From Sphingomonas suaedae (GTDB lineage Bacteria; Pseudomonadota; Alphaproteobacteria; Sphingomonadales; Sphingomonadaceae), in NCBI RefSeq assembly GCF_007833215.1, contig NZ_CP042239.1, positions 372,001 to 436,000 on the forward strand: DNA of 64,000 nucleotides. Reading direction: 5' to 3'. Shown piece after piece: positions 42,026 through 52,570 of this stretch (its first letter is position 1; every line of letters begins with the position of its first letter). The notes beneath the pieces are model-generated. The model did no database searches. It had not been told where the DNA came from and worked only from the letters and a program-made list of their open reading frames with translations. Both the position numbers and the translations under genes were made by a program.

Positions 42026-43408
42026 TCAGGTCCGCCGCATCGCGGGACTGGCCCGCTCCCCACCCGTTTCAGCTTTGCTGAAATTCTCGCGTCGCGCGAA
42101 CGGGTCCTCGCGCATCGAACGTCCCGCCGTCTCGGGCATGTAGCGCAGCGTGATCAGCCCGATCACACAGGCCAGCATCATGTAGAATGCCGGCATCAGC
42201 TCGTTTCCGGTCCAGCTGATCAGCCCGCTGCCGATCGCCGGAGCGGTTCCGCCGAAGATCGAGGTCGAGACGTTGTAGGCGATGGCGAACCCGGCGAACC
42301 GCACGCTGGTCGGGAACAATGCCGGAAAGGTCGCGGTGATCGTCGCGAGCTGGGGGACGTAGAGCAGGCCGAGCAGCACGAAGCCCACAATCGCCCCGGC
42401 CAGACCGGTACCCATAAGCAGGTAGAGCGGAACGGCAAAGACCAGCAGGCCGATCAGCGACCAGCGCCACATCGGTCGCCGCCCGATCCGGTCGGACAGC
42501 GCCCCGGCATAGGGAAGAAAGACCATCATCATCAACATGCCGATGATCGGCACCACCAGCGCCTGATCGGTGGTCAGCCCGATGCGCCGCGAGAGGTAGG
42601 TCGGCATGTAGCTGAGCAACGTATAGTTGACCACGTTGAGCGCGATCACCAGCCCGCCGACGACGAGCAGGGGACGCCAGTAATTGCGGGCAATGGCGCC
42701 AAGGCCGGGCGCCGCGCGTCCTTCCGCCACCACCTGCTCCTCAAGAAATACCGGCGTATCTTCGAGCTTCGAGCGCAGATACATGCCCACCAGTCCCATT
42801 GGTGCTGCCACCAGGAACGGGATGCGCCACCCCCAGTCGTGCATCACCGCATCACCCAGTAGCAGCGAGAAGGCGAGCATCAGCGCGGCGCCGAAGGAAA
42901 AGCCCGCCAGCGTCCCGAATTCAAGGAAGCTGCCATAGAAACCACGCCGGTCGTCGGGCGCATATTCGGCCATAAAGGTCGCCGCCCCGCCATATTCGCC
43001 ACCGGTCGAAAAACCCTGGATCATTCGCAATGCGATCAGCAGCGCGGGTGCCCACCAGCCGATCGTCGCATAGGACGGTATCAGTCCGACGCCCAGCGTC
43101 GCGCCTGCCATCAGCAATATGGTAAGCGCCAGCACCGACTTGCGCCCGATCCGATCGCCCAGCGGCCCCCAGAACAGGCCCCCGAGCGGGCGGATCAGGA
43201 AGGAGATGGCAAAGGTGGCGAGCGCGAACAACACGGCCTCATCCGTCTCGCCCGGGAACAGCGCGGCAGAGATATAGGTCACGCCATAGGCATAGATGCC
43301 GTAATCGAACCACTCGGTCGCATTGCCCAGCGCGGATGCGGTGATCGCGCGGCGCAGCGTCGAGGGATCGGACACGGTATCGGCGGGGGTGAGCATGGCC
43401 TGGGTCAT
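42026..43408 (-). CDS. ProP-like MFS osmolyte:H+ symporter
   Basis: A 460-residue MFS transporter of the metabolite:H+ symporter family. The opening ASALGNATEWFDYGIYAYG, the IRPLGGLFWGPLGDRIGRK loop and FSTGGEYGGA are very close to ProP, the proline/betaine/ectoine symporter. Unlike E. coli ProP it ends soon after TM12 and lacks the C-terminal coiled coil that tunes osmotic activation. It is the last gene of the apparent ectoine operon, which fits recapture of leaked compatible solute. Only 2 bp separate it from the gene upstream. Confidence 0.87.
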   Translation of the reverse strand: MTQAMLTPADTVSDPSTLRRAITASALGNATEWFDYGIYAYGVTYISAALFPGETDEAVLFALATFAISFLIRPLGGLFWGPLGDRIGRKSVLALTILLMAGATLGVGLIPSYATIGWWAPALLIALRMIQGFSTGGEYGGAATFMAEYAPDDRRGFYGSFLEFGTLAGFSFGAALMLAFSLLLGDAVMHDWGWRIPFLVAAPMGLVGMYLRSKLEDTPVFLEEQVVAEGRAAPGLGAIARNYWRPLLVVGGLVIALNVVNYTLLSYMPTYLSRRIGLTTDQALVVPIIGMLMMMVFLPYAGALSDRIGRRPMWRWSLIGLLVFAVPLYLLMGTGLAGAIVGFVLLGLLYVPQLATITATFPALFPTSVRFAGFAIAYNVSTSIFGGTAPAIGSGLISWTGNELMPAFYMMLACVIGLITLRYMPETAGRSMREDPFARRENFSKAETGGERASPAMRRT

Positions 43409-43410
43409 GA

Positions 43411-44658
43411 TTAGCCTTTCTGCGGCTGGGGCTGGGCGTCATCGGACGATGCCGGGTCGAGCAGCGCGGCGACGGGGGTCGTGCGGGGCAGGATCTGAAA
43501 ATCCTGCTGCGCGGCGTCGGGCACCGGCTGGGTCGCGGCAAGGCGCCACAGGCCAAAGCCAAGCATCGCAGCGGTGCAGAGCGCGATGAACAGGAACAAC
43601 CCGCCTGGCCCGGCAAGCGTCATCGCCGATGCCGCTCCCATCGGCCCGAGTGCGGCGCCGACCGAATAGAGCAGCACCAGCTGGCCACTGGCGCTTACGC
43701 GCTCGGACGGCAGCAGGCGGTCGTTGGCGTGCGCCACGCAAAGCGGATAGAGCGCAAAGCTCAGTCCGCCGAAGCCGAACCCGAGCACCAGCAGCGCGAG
43801 ACCGCGCATCTCCGTCGCAAGGGCGGCGGAAATCGCCAGCGTGACGGCGAAGCAGCCGATGATGACGCGGCGACGGTCGTAGCGATCCGACAGTCGCCCA
43901 AGCGGCCATTGCAGCGCCACGCCGCCGAGGATGACGACCATCATGAATGTGCCCGTATCGGCGAGGCTCAGCCCCAGCCGCCGCGCATAGATTGCCGCCA
44001 GCCCGTAAAAGGCGCCGAGTGCAAGGCCGGTGACCCCGGCCCCCGCAACCCCCAGAGGCGATGCGATGAACAGGCGGCGCAGCGATAGCGGCTCGACTTC
44101 GCCGAGCATCGGCGCGGCGCTGCGGGTCAGGCAGATCGGGATGATCGCAAGCGAGATCAGGATCGACGCGAGTTCGAACGGCACCGCCGGTACCGTCTTG
44201 CCGGTCTGGAGCAGCAATTGGCCCAGTGCCTGACCGGAATAGAGCGCGACCATGTAGAAGGCGAGCACCGACCCGCGCGTTTCGGGTTCCGCCCGGTCGT
44301 TCAGCCAGCTTTCCAGACAGATGAAGACGCCCGCGATGCAGATCCCGTCGACAAGACGCAACGCGGCCCAAAGCAGCGGGTGCTGGAGCAACGCATAGGT
44401 CAGCGTGCTGGCCGACAGCAGCGCGACAAAGGCGGCAAAGGCGCGGATATGGCCGACCCGGCGGACGATCTCCCCGGAGCGCAACGCGCCAAGGACCAGC
44501 CCGCCAAAATAGGCGGTCGCGACCAGGCCGATGACCATGGTTCCGCTGCCCGCACGCTCGAGCCGCAGCCCGATCAGCGTGGACAGAAAGCCGCTGCCGG
44601 CCATCATCACGAAGATCGCCAGCAGCAGGCTCTGGACGGGGCGGGTCGCCGCGAACAT
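43411..44658 (-). CDS. YcaD-like MFS transporter in the ectoine operon
   Basis: A 415-residue, 12-TM major facilitator with G-x-L-R-x-G-E-I-V-R-R-V-G-H-style loop 2-3 and a GRLSDRYDRRR loop 8-9. It resembles the YcaD/sugar-efflux-like MFS branch. The C-terminal ~30 residues are a Pro/Gln/Ala-rich cytoplasmic tail. The ATG at 44658 is chosen because the upstream extension is not membrane-like. It lies 8 bp after ask and 2 bp before the ProP-like gene. Export of ectoine or a related osmolyte is a reasonable guess only. Confidence 0.78.
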   Translation of the reverse strand: MFAATRPVQSLLLAIFVMMAGSGFLSTLIGLRLERAGSGTMVIGLVATAYFGGLVLGALRSGEIVRRVGHIRAFAAFVALLSASTLTYALLQHPLLWAALRLVDGICIAGVFICLESWLNDRAEPETRGSVLAFYMVALYSGQALGQLLLQTGKTVPAVPFELASILISLAIIPICLTRSAAPMLGEVEPLSLRRLFIASPLGVAGAGVTGLALGAFYGLAAIYARRLGLSLADTGTFMMVVILGGVALQWPLGRLSDRYDRRRVIIGCFAVTLAISAALATEMRGLALLVLGFGFGGLSFALYPLCVAHANDRLLPSERVSASGQLVLLYSVGAALGPMGAASAMTLAGPGGLFLFIALCTAAMLGFGLWRLAATQPVPDAAQQDFQILPRTTPVAALLDPASSDDAQPQPQKG

Positions 44659-44666
44659 CGAAGGGG

Positions 44667-46133
44667 TCAGGCCGCTCGACGGCCTGACGCCGTATCCTCC
44701 GCGTCGCGAACATCCTCGATCAGCGCATTGTGCAGCACGCACACTGCCCGTTCGAAGTCCGGGGATTCGACGATGAACTGCACATCGACGTTGCGGATCT
44801 GGTGCTGGATCGCGATCACGCCGATCCCGGCATCGTCGAGTGCACGCAGCGCGTCGCCGACCAGGCCGGGCCGCGAGATGTCGCTGCCGATCGCCGCGAC
44901 CATCGCCACCGGATGCGCCGAGATCGCCGCGTCGGGATAGCGTTCTTCCAGGTCGGTAATCACCTTCTTCACCGCCCCGGCGCTCGCCGAGAGATAGTGA
45001 GTGATCGTGTTCGCGTTGGAGGACTTGCTGACGATCCAGATCCCGTGCCGCGTCAATACGTCGAGGATCGTGGCGTCATAGCCCTTCACCCCGACCATAT
45101 CCTGTTCGAAGAATTGCAGCGCCTGCATCTGGCGGATGCCGGTGATGATCTCGACGCGCGGCTCTTCCGAGACATAGTCCCCGCGCACCAGCGTGCCCGC
45201 ATCCTGGCGATCGAACGTGTTGCGCACGCGTAGGGGAATATCGGTCTGGCGCAGCCCGCGCCCGGCACCCGGGTGGATCGCCTCCATGCCCAGATTGGCG
45301 AGCTGGTCGGCAACGTCGTAATTGGTGCGGCCGATCTTGCGCGCCTTGTCGACGCCGACCAGCTTGGGGTCGGCGCTGGAGAGATGGAACTCCTTGTGGA
45401 TGATCGCCTCGCGCGCACCGGTCATGACGGCGATGCGCGAGAAGGTCATCTCGGTATAGCCGCGCGCATAGCGCCGCACCATGCCGCCGGTGCAGCCCGC
45501 ATAGCCGGTGACGATCGGCAGCGTGGTGGCGAGATCAATCTCGGCAAACGCCTCCGTGACCCGCTCGTCCAGCGTGCGCGGGTCTTCCTCGTTCCAGAGG
45601 GTGAGGTCGACGAAGCGCGCATTGACGTCGCGGTCGCGCAGCAACAGCGCGGTGCTATGTGCGCTATGGGCCTCCCCCAGCCCGGCGAGCAATTCGCGCA
45701 CCGTAACCAGCTGTTCCTTCACGCAGAAGCGCCCATGGCTGCGCAGTCGTGCAAGATCGTCGAGACAGGCGGTCACCGCGTCCAGACGTTCGTCGACGAA
45801 CGCGTCCGCCTCAGCCCGGCTCGCGGGCCGCACGAACATCTCGGCGTTGCGCTCCCGCATCGCGGTGCGGACCGCTTCCATCGCCGCGCGCCAGCCGTCA
45901 TTGCTCTCGTCATCGGCGACGAAACGGCCATAGACGCCCGGCTCGCCGGTTTTCTTGTTCTCCAGTAGCAAATTGGTCATCCCGGCATAGGCCGAGACGA
46001 CGAAAATGCGATTGTACAGATCCGGACCCGATCGGCCCGCGATCAAGACATTGTCGAACAATGTCGCGGTCGCGGCCATCGACGTGCCGCCGATCTTCTC
46101 GACGCTGTGCGTCCCCTTTTCGGCCATGCTCAT
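44667..46133 (-). CDS. ask: ectoine-cluster aspartate kinase
   Basis: A 488-residue aspartokinase of the Ask_Ect type. It starts with VEKIGGTSM (about residue 11), where most aspartokinases have KFGGTS. TGYAGCTGG, FSRIAVMTGA and two ACT domains (about 335-475) follow. It supplies aspartyl phosphate and hence aspartate semialdehyde for ectoine, and this class is usually relieved of normal feedback control. Its start overlaps the ectD stop (ATGA). Position after ectD is the common gene order. Confidence 0.93.
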   Translation of the reverse strand: MSMAEKGTHSVEKIGGTSMAATATLFDNVLIAGRSGPDLYNRIFVVSAYAGMTNLLLENKKTGEPGVYGRFVADDESNDGWRAAMEAVRTAMRERNAEMFVRPASRAEADAFVDERLDAVTACLDDLARLRSHGRFCVKEQLVTVRELLAGLGEAHSAHSTALLLRDRDVNARFVDLTLWNEEDPRTLDERVTEAFAEIDLATTLPIVTGYAGCTGGMVRRYARGYTEMTFSRIAVMTGAREAIIHKEFHLSSADPKLVGVDKARKIGRTNYDVADQLANLGMEAIHPGAGRGLRQTDIPLRVRNTFDRQDAGTLVRGDYVSEEPRVEIITGIRQMQALQFFEQDMVGVKGYDATILDVLTRHGIWIVSKSSNANTITHYLSASAGAVKKVITDLEERYPDAAISAHPVAMVAAIGSDISRPGLVGDALRALDDAGIGVIAIQHQIRNVDVQFIVESPDFERAVCVLHNALIEDVRDAEDTASGRRAA

Positions 46134-47050
46134 GCCGCCACCCGTTCGATCAGATCGCCATGCGCGGGCTCGATCGCGGTCGGCTCGCCGCGATCGGCGA
46201 GGAACCAGGGTCGTGGCTTTTCGACCCCGAAGGGCGCCTCGAGCCGATTGCTGACGGCGTTATAGACCATGAAGGCGTTGGCGCGCGGGAAGGGCGTGAT
46301 GTTGCCGTTCGACCCATGCATCATGTTGCAGTCGAAGATCACCACGGTACCCGGCGCGCCGGTCGGCGCGACGATGCCGTGCTTGTGCGCCAGTTCGGCC
46401 AGGCTGTCCGCGTCGGGGACACCATATTCCTGTTTCTTGAGCGAACTGAGATAATGGTCGTCGGGCGTCTCGCCCACACAGGTCAGATAGGTGCGGTGTG
46501 ACCCCGGAATCAGCATCAGCGGACCGTTGTGCTGGGTATTCTCCGCCAGCAGCACCGACATGGACAGCGCACGCATCCGCGGCATTCCGTCCTCGACATG
46601 CCAGGTTTCGAAATCGCTGTGCCAGTAGAACTCCTTGCCCTTGAACCCGGGTTTGTAGTTCAGCCGCGACTGGTGGATGTAGACTTGGTCGCCGAGCAGG
46701 AAGCTGGCAACATCGGCCAGCCGCGCATCGGCGGCGAGGCGCGCGATCACATCGCTCTGGCGATGGACTTCGAAGATCGACCGAATCTCGTTGCTCTGCG
46801 GCTCGGCGATGATCGTCTCGGCGTCGAGCGCGTCCGGGTCGGCCAGCAACGTCCCTGCGGCGCGCTGGAGATAGGCGACCTCGTCCTCGGAGAAGATGTT
46901 TTCGAGGACGATATAGCCGTCGCGATCAAATTGTTCGGTCTGCGCGCGCGTCAGCGGCGCATCGGGCGTCCATGTCGAATGGACGACAGGGTCCTGCCGC
47001 GGCCGCATCTCAGCAGCGGCCGCGTGACGGGACGGGTAGATGTCTTGCAT
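46130..47050 (-). CDS. ectD: ectoine 5-hydroxylase
   Basis: A 306-residue Fe(II)/2-oxoglutarate oxygenase that makes 5-hydroxyectoine. The strict EctD signature WHSDFETWHVEDGMPRMR is present (about 150), supplying the first His and the Asp of the iron triad; the distal His lies in MMHGSNGN (about 250). The ATG at 47050 is preferred over upstream starts and has GGGGGAAG before it. It lies 28 bp after ectC and overlaps ask by 4 bp. Confidence 0.95.
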   Translation of the reverse strand: MQDIYPSRHAAAAEMRPRQDPVVHSTWTPDAPLTRAQTEQFDRDGYIVLENIFSEDEVAYLQRAAGTLLADPDALDAETIIAEPQSNEIRSIFEVHRQSDVIARLAADARLADVASFLLGDQVYIHQSRLNYKPGFKGKEFYWHSDFETWHVEDGMPRMRALSMSVLLAENTQHNGPLMLIPGSHRTYLTCVGETPDDHYLSSLKKQEYGVPDADSLAELAHKHGIVAPTGAPGTVVIFDCNMMHGSNGNITPFPRANAFMVYNAVSNRLEAPFGVEKPRPWFLADRGEPTAIEPAHGDLIERVAA

Positions 47051-47078
47051 GGGACTTCCCCCTTGGATGTCGTGGAAT

Positions 47079-47495
47079 TCAGTCGGCGGGCGCGGGCTCG
47101 CGCACGAAGTCGGCCTCGGCCGGATAGGCGCCGGTCTCGTCATGGATTTCGCGACCGGTGACCGGCGGATTGAAGACGCAGGCAGTGAGGATGTCTGTCT
47201 CGGGCCGGACGATGTGCCGGTCATGCTCGTTGAGCGCGTACATCACGCCGGGCTTCAGCTCATGCGTCTCGCCGGTACCCAGATCCTCGATCGTTCCCGT
47301 GCCCTTGAGCACGAATACCGATTCGAGGTGGTTCTGATAATGCATCTTGAGTTCCGTCCCCGCATTCAGCGTGGTGATGTGGAACGAGAAGCCCATCCCG
47401 TCATCCTTGAGCAGCATCCGGGCGCTGGCCCAGCCATCGGACGAGCGAACATTGCGGTCGGACTTGCGGACTTCGTTGAGGTTGCGGACGATCAT
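47079..47495 (-). CDS. ectC: L-ectoine synthase
   Basis: A 138-residue cupin-fold lyase that closes N-gamma-acetyl-diaminobutyrate to ectoine. It is the standard length, with [16 protein letters not shown] at the start and the catalytic region [18 protein letters not shown] (about 50-67) with conserved Tyr, His and Glu. [11 protein letters not shown] follows. It is 20 bp downstream of ectB. Confidence 0.96.
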   Translation of the reverse strand: MIVRNLNEVRKSDRNVRSSDGWASARMLLKDDGMGFSFHITTLNAGTELKMHYQNHLESVFVLKGTGTIEDLGTGETHELKPGVMYALNEHDRHIVRPETDILTACVFNPPVTGREIHDETGAYPAEADFVREPAPAD

Positions 47496-47515
47496 ATTGA
47501 TTTCCTTCGCTATTG

Positions 47516-49326
<1,811 letters not shown>

Positions 49327-49596
49327 CGCGGCGTCCGGAGCCGGTAAGTCGTTAGAATTTCTCCCCGAAGGTGATGCCTCCTCGTCGGCTTGCCGATCGA
49401 ATATTTTTCATCTCCCAAAATAAATAGCCCGCCCACTGATCCGTGGCCCGGCTTCAACACGGCAAGAAATATAAGGTTCCGGTCTCGGATCGCAACCCAT
49501 TGGCGGGAAAATGCTTCGGATGATGAAATATCAAAGCCCGACAGCCGAAGCCGCCGGGCGATTGGGAAAACTGCGCTCGCCCGCTAACAGAGAAGG
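49327..49596. promoter_or_regulatory. divergent control region between ectA and the MarR regulator
   Basis: A 270-bp, locally AT-rich region. Near ectA lies GAATATTTTTCATC (49399-49412), and near the regulator lies GATGAAATATC (49522-49532), an approximate inverted copy. The pair could be half-sites for the regulator or parts of two promoters. A 19-codon frame (49352-49411, minus strand) with ATG after GGGAG overlaps the ectA leader. Confidence 0.45.
49352..49411 (-). CDS. possible leader peptide upstream of ectA
   Basis: A 19-residue basic peptide frame begins with ATG at 49411, directly after a GGGAG tract, and stops 25 bp before the ectA TTG. The ribosome binding tract abuts the ATG more closely than usual, and the peptide (Arg/Lys-rich, ITFGEKF end) resembles nothing I know. 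It matters mainly because ectA lacks a good start of its own, so translation could be passed on from here. Weak evidence. Confidence 0.2.
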   Translation of the reverse strand: MKNIRSASRRGGITFGEKF

Positions 49597-50100
49597 ATGG
49601 ACTCAGAGATTGCACGTTCGACGCTACGCGGTCTTCGGCGTATCCTCCGCGCGACCGAGACAGGGAATCGGCGCCTCGCCGCCGCCACCGGCCTCACTCC
49701 GTCACAACTGCTTGTGCTGCGCGAGATTGATGCCACCGCTGGCGTGACGCCGAGTGCGGTGGCGCATCGCCTGCAGTTCAGCCATGCGACGATCACGGCG
49801 ATCGTCGATCAGCTGGTTGCGCGTGGCTTCGTCACCCGCGCGCGCGGCGAGCGCGACAAGCGCCAGTCGTTGCTGACGTCAACGCCGGAAGGCGCGCGGA
49901 GCCTGTCCGAGGCGCCCGACATGTTGCAGGAACGATTTGCCGAAGGGTTCGACCGGCTGCCGGAATGGGAGAAGGCGATGATCCTGGCCGCCATCGAGAG
50001 GTTGTCGATCATACTGGGCGTGGAGGCCAGCGATGCTGCACCGCTGCTCGACAGCGGCGCGATCGACCGCGTGGGAAGTGGGCCGATTCAGCAAGGCTGA
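49597..50100 (+). CDS. ectR: MarR-family regulator, probable EctR
   Basis: A 167-residue winged-helix MarR regulator: recognition region VAHRLQFSHATITAIVDQLVARGFVTR (about 52-78) and the wing D-K-R-Q-S-L-L (about 87). Divergent MarR regulators (EctR) repress ectoine operons in several halophilic and methylotrophic proteobacteria, so position and family together suggest the same role. The identity is inferred from neighbourhood. An AGAAGG tract abuts the ATG. Confidence 0.85.
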   Translation: MDSEIARSTLRGLRRILRATETGNRRLAAATGLTPSQLLVLREIDATAGVTPSAVAHRLQFSHATITAIVDQLVARGFVTRARGERDKRQSLLTSTPEGARSLSEAPDMLQERFAEGFDRLPEWEKAMILAAIERLSIILGVEASDAAPLLDSGAIDRVGSGPIQQG

Positions 50101-50115
50101 TCCCAGCGCAAATAA

Positions 50116-50143
50116 AAAGGGCGCCCCCGAAGGGACGCCCTTT
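50116..50143. terminator. bidirectional terminator
   Basis: AAAGGGCG ... CGCCCTTT pair with a GC-rich internal part and a CGAAG loop. A- and T-rich flanks on both sides suit termination of both the regulator gene (+) and the small lipoprotein gene (-). Confidence 0.85.
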
Positions 50144-50189
50144 CAATTCGACCGGGTTCGGAAAGAACCCAGGAAGAACGGGTGCGAGA

Positions 50190-50426
50190 TTACTCGACCG
50201 CGTTGCCAGCCGCGTCAGCAGCTTCTTCCATGTTGTCGGCAGCGTTCTCAAGCGCGTCCTCGGCGACTTCGTTGGTCGCGTTGTCGGCCATCATTTCCAT
50301 GTTGTCGGCGCTCTCTTCCAGAGCTTCGGCAACGTTCTCGGCAGTGTTGTTGGCGGTCGGCGCGGTCTCGCAGGCGGCGAGCGACATCAGGCCGGTCGCG
50401 GCAGCGACGATGAGGACCTTCTTCAT
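50190..50426 (-). CDS. small acidic lipoprotein with Asn-Met/Ala repeats
   Basis: A 78-residue lipoprotein: lipobox LAAC (Cys19), then a strongly acidic helical tail with imperfect repeats of the type A-D-N-M-E-x-x-A-D (about 45-75). It resembles entericidin-like and Ala/Glu-rich cell-envelope proteins of sphingomonads. The start at 50426 is chosen because the signal peptide begins there; an upstream Met adds only five polar residues. Probably outer-membrane anchored; role unknown. Confidence 0.72.
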   Translation of the reverse strand: MKKVLIVAAATGLMSLAACETAPTANNTAENVAEALEESADNMEMMADNATNEVAEDALENAADNMEEAADAAGNAVE

Positions 50427-50566
50427 TCGATTGCTCCCAAGCAAATTATTCGGTTCGCCCCGGCCCGATTGCCGTGCGAGTTAGTCGGAATAACGCCCGT
50501 TACGCGCCCGTCAATGGAAATTCATCTGACAGCAAGGTTTGACGCGGGCGAAAATGGTGCGGTGCG

Positions 50567-51937
50567 TCACTTGGTCGATCCGATTTCCTCGGGCGCATTG
50601 GCGACCACCGCGAGCATCGCGGTCCAGGCGGCGACATTCTGGCGCAGCTGCACCGGATCCACCTTGTCCAGCGTGTCGTCGGGCGTGTGGTGGAGGTCGA
50701 AATAGCGGGTGCCGTCCTGTTGCAGGTCGATGCCTGCGACGCCTGATGCGATCAGGGCGGCGATATCCGCGCCACCGCCTGCCGGGGTGCGCCCGCGGGC
50801 GATGCCGAGCGGGGCAAGCGCGGAGGCGACCCGCTCGCTCACCGCCTTTGCGCTGTCCGGCAGCTTGAAATCGACCCGCCAGACGCGGTCCGCGCCGAAA
50901 TCCGACTCGGCGGCGAGGGCGTGCTTTTCGCCCTGGTGCGCATCGAAATAGGCCTTGCCGCCAAATATCCCCACTTCCTCCGCCCCAGCCCAGAGGATGC
51001 GAATCGTGCGGCGCGGCGTTCCGGCCTCCATGACCCGTTTCGCGGCGGCGGCGACGATGCCGCATCCGGTGGCGTCGTCGAACGCACCGGTGCCGAGATC
51101 CCAGCTGTCGAGATGACAGGCGACCACCACCAGCCCTGCCGCAGGGTCGCTGCCCGGTACTTCGGCGATGACATTGCCCGATTTGGTGGTGCCGATTTGG
51201 CGCGGGGTGAGGGTGAGCCTGACCTTTACCGGCTGACCGCGCTTCAGGATCCGCTCGAGCTGTTCGGCATCGGGGATGGAGAGCGCCGCGGCGGGGATCG
51301 GCTTAACGCCATCAGGGAAGCCGGTGCCGCCCGCATGGGGATTGCGATGATAATCAGTGCCGACCGAACGAATCAGAATGCCCGCAGCGCCCTTCGCGGC
51401 TGCCGTGGCGGGGCCGCTGCGGCGTACCGCGCCATAGGCGCCATATTGCGACCCGTCCTGGGTGCGGGTCATCGCATGGCTGACAAAGGCGATCTTGCCC
51501 TTGAGGCTGCCTTCGGAGGCGGCCTGCAATGCGGCGAGGTCGGTGAAATAGACGATCTCGCCCTCAAGTCCCGTCGCGGGGGTTGCGCCGGAATTGCCGA
51601 GCGCGGTGAGCCGCAGCGGCTGGGGGAAGGGGGCGAGCACTTCCAGGGTTTCCGCACCCCGGACCCAGGTTTTCATGTCGAATGGCTCGTCGCGGACATT
51701 GCTGAAGCCGAGTGCTGTGAGCTTCTTCACCGCCCATGCCCGCGCGCGGGCTTCCGCTTCAGTTCCTGCCAGGCGAGGGCCGACCTCTGTCGTCAGCCCT
51801 TCGGTAATGTCCCATGCGAGCTCGTCCTTGAGCGCGGCATCGCGCAACGCGGCGACGTCGATCGTCTGCGCGAACGCTGTGGCGGGAAGCGCGATCAGGG
51901 CGGTCGCGACGGCGAAGTGAGTGAGATTAGGCATCAT
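50567..51937 (-). CDS. secreted M28-family metallopeptidase
   Basis: A 456-residue exported zinc peptidase. Signal peptide at 1-23 (ATAFAQ). A PA-like insert (about 130-260) sits before the M28 catalytic core: ACHLDSWDLGTGAFDDATG (about 272, His and bridging Asp), WAGAEEVGIFG (about 320, catalytic Glu-Glu), AESDFGA (about 345) and YFDLHHTPDDTLD (about 420, final His). All dinuclear zinc ligands appear present. Likely an aminopeptidase or carboxypeptidase of the periplasm. The ATG at 51937 is preferred because the signal peptide starts there. Confidence 0.88.
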   Translation of the reverse strand: MMPNLTHFAVATALIALPATAFAQTIDVAALRDAALKDELAWDITEGLTTEVGPRLAGTEAEARARAWAVKKLTALGFSNVRDEPFDMKTWVRGAETLEVLAPFPQPLRLTALGNSGATPATGLEGEIVYFTDLAALQAASEGSLKGKIAFVSHAMTRTQDGSQYGAYGAVRRSGPATAAAKGAAGILIRSVGTDYHRNPHAGGTGFPDGVKPIPAAALSIPDAEQLERILKRGQPVKVRLTLTPRQIGTTKSGNVIAEVPGSDPAAGLVVVACHLDSWDLGTGAFDDATGCGIVAAAAKRVMEAGTPRRTIRILWAGAEEVGIFGGKAYFDAHQGEKHALAAESDFGADRVWRVDFKLPDSAKAVSERVASALAPLGIARGRTPAGGGADIAALIASGVAGIDLQQDGTRYFDLHHTPDDTLDKVDPVQLRQNVAAWTAMLAVVANAPEEIGSTK

Positions 51938-52013
51938 TCGGCCAGTCCTACGCATTGAAATTGCATTCGTCACGACCGTTGCCGTCGGACGATGCGGATT
52001 TTACGCTTGCCGG

Positions 52014-52493
52014 GTGGATGATGATTCAGAACTGTTCGACCGGATCGTTGCGTTCGTGCGCGGGGTCGGGATTTCGGTAACGACCGGGCAGGTGGCGCCC
52101 GATTCCTTCCTGCCCGCCATTGCGGTGGTCGATGGCAGACTGGTCATCGACCGGGCGCGCCTGCAATGGCCGGGCGATATCCTGCACGAGGCGGGGCATA
52201 TCGCGGTTACGGAAGCGGCGGCGCGCGCCACCCTGAATGCCGTGCCGGACGATGGCGGAGAGGAACTCGCGGCGATCGCCTGGTCCTATGCAGCGGCGCG
52301 GGCGATCGGGCTCGACTCGCGAACGCTGTTCCACGCGCAGGGCTATCGCGGCGACGGCGACTGGCTGGCGGAAACGTTCGACGGCGGGACCTATATCGGC
52401 CTGCCGATGCTGGTGTGGATGGGGATGGCCGGCGACCCGTCCGATGCGAGTGACGGGCCGACCTATCCGACGATGCGCCGCTGGCTGCGCTAG
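52014..52493 (+). CDS. hypothetical protein with HExxH zinc motif
   Basis: A 159-residue cytoplasmic protein with HEAGH at about residue 59 inside a helix (DILHEAGHIAVTE), the zincin signature. A third ligand, perhaps a Glu in GGEELAAIAWSYA (about 82), could complete the site. No signal peptide from this start. The frame is open upstream to 51921, but that would overlap the divergent peptidase start, so I take the GTG at 52014. A small metalloprotease or metal-binding protein; substrate unknown. Confidence 0.65.
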   Translation: MDDDSELFDRIVAFVRGVGISVTTGQVAPDSFLPAIAVVDGRLVIDRARLQWPGDILHEAGHIAVTEAAARATLNAVPDDGGEELAAIAWSYAAARAIGLDSRTLFHAQGYRGDGDWLAETFDGGTYIGLPMLVWMGMAGDPSDASDGPTYPTMRRWLR

Positions 52494-52570
52494 GTTTGCC
52501 ATAACCGGGCGCCGTCGCTACATCGCGCTTCAAATCCAGACCCACAAATTCGATCGATCGGAGACCCCAG

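Noticed and set aside
49327..49408. N-terminal extension of EctA upstream of the TTG
   Set aside because: The frame is open for 27 more codons but contains no ATG, GTG or TTG, and EctA homology begins at the FRKP segment.
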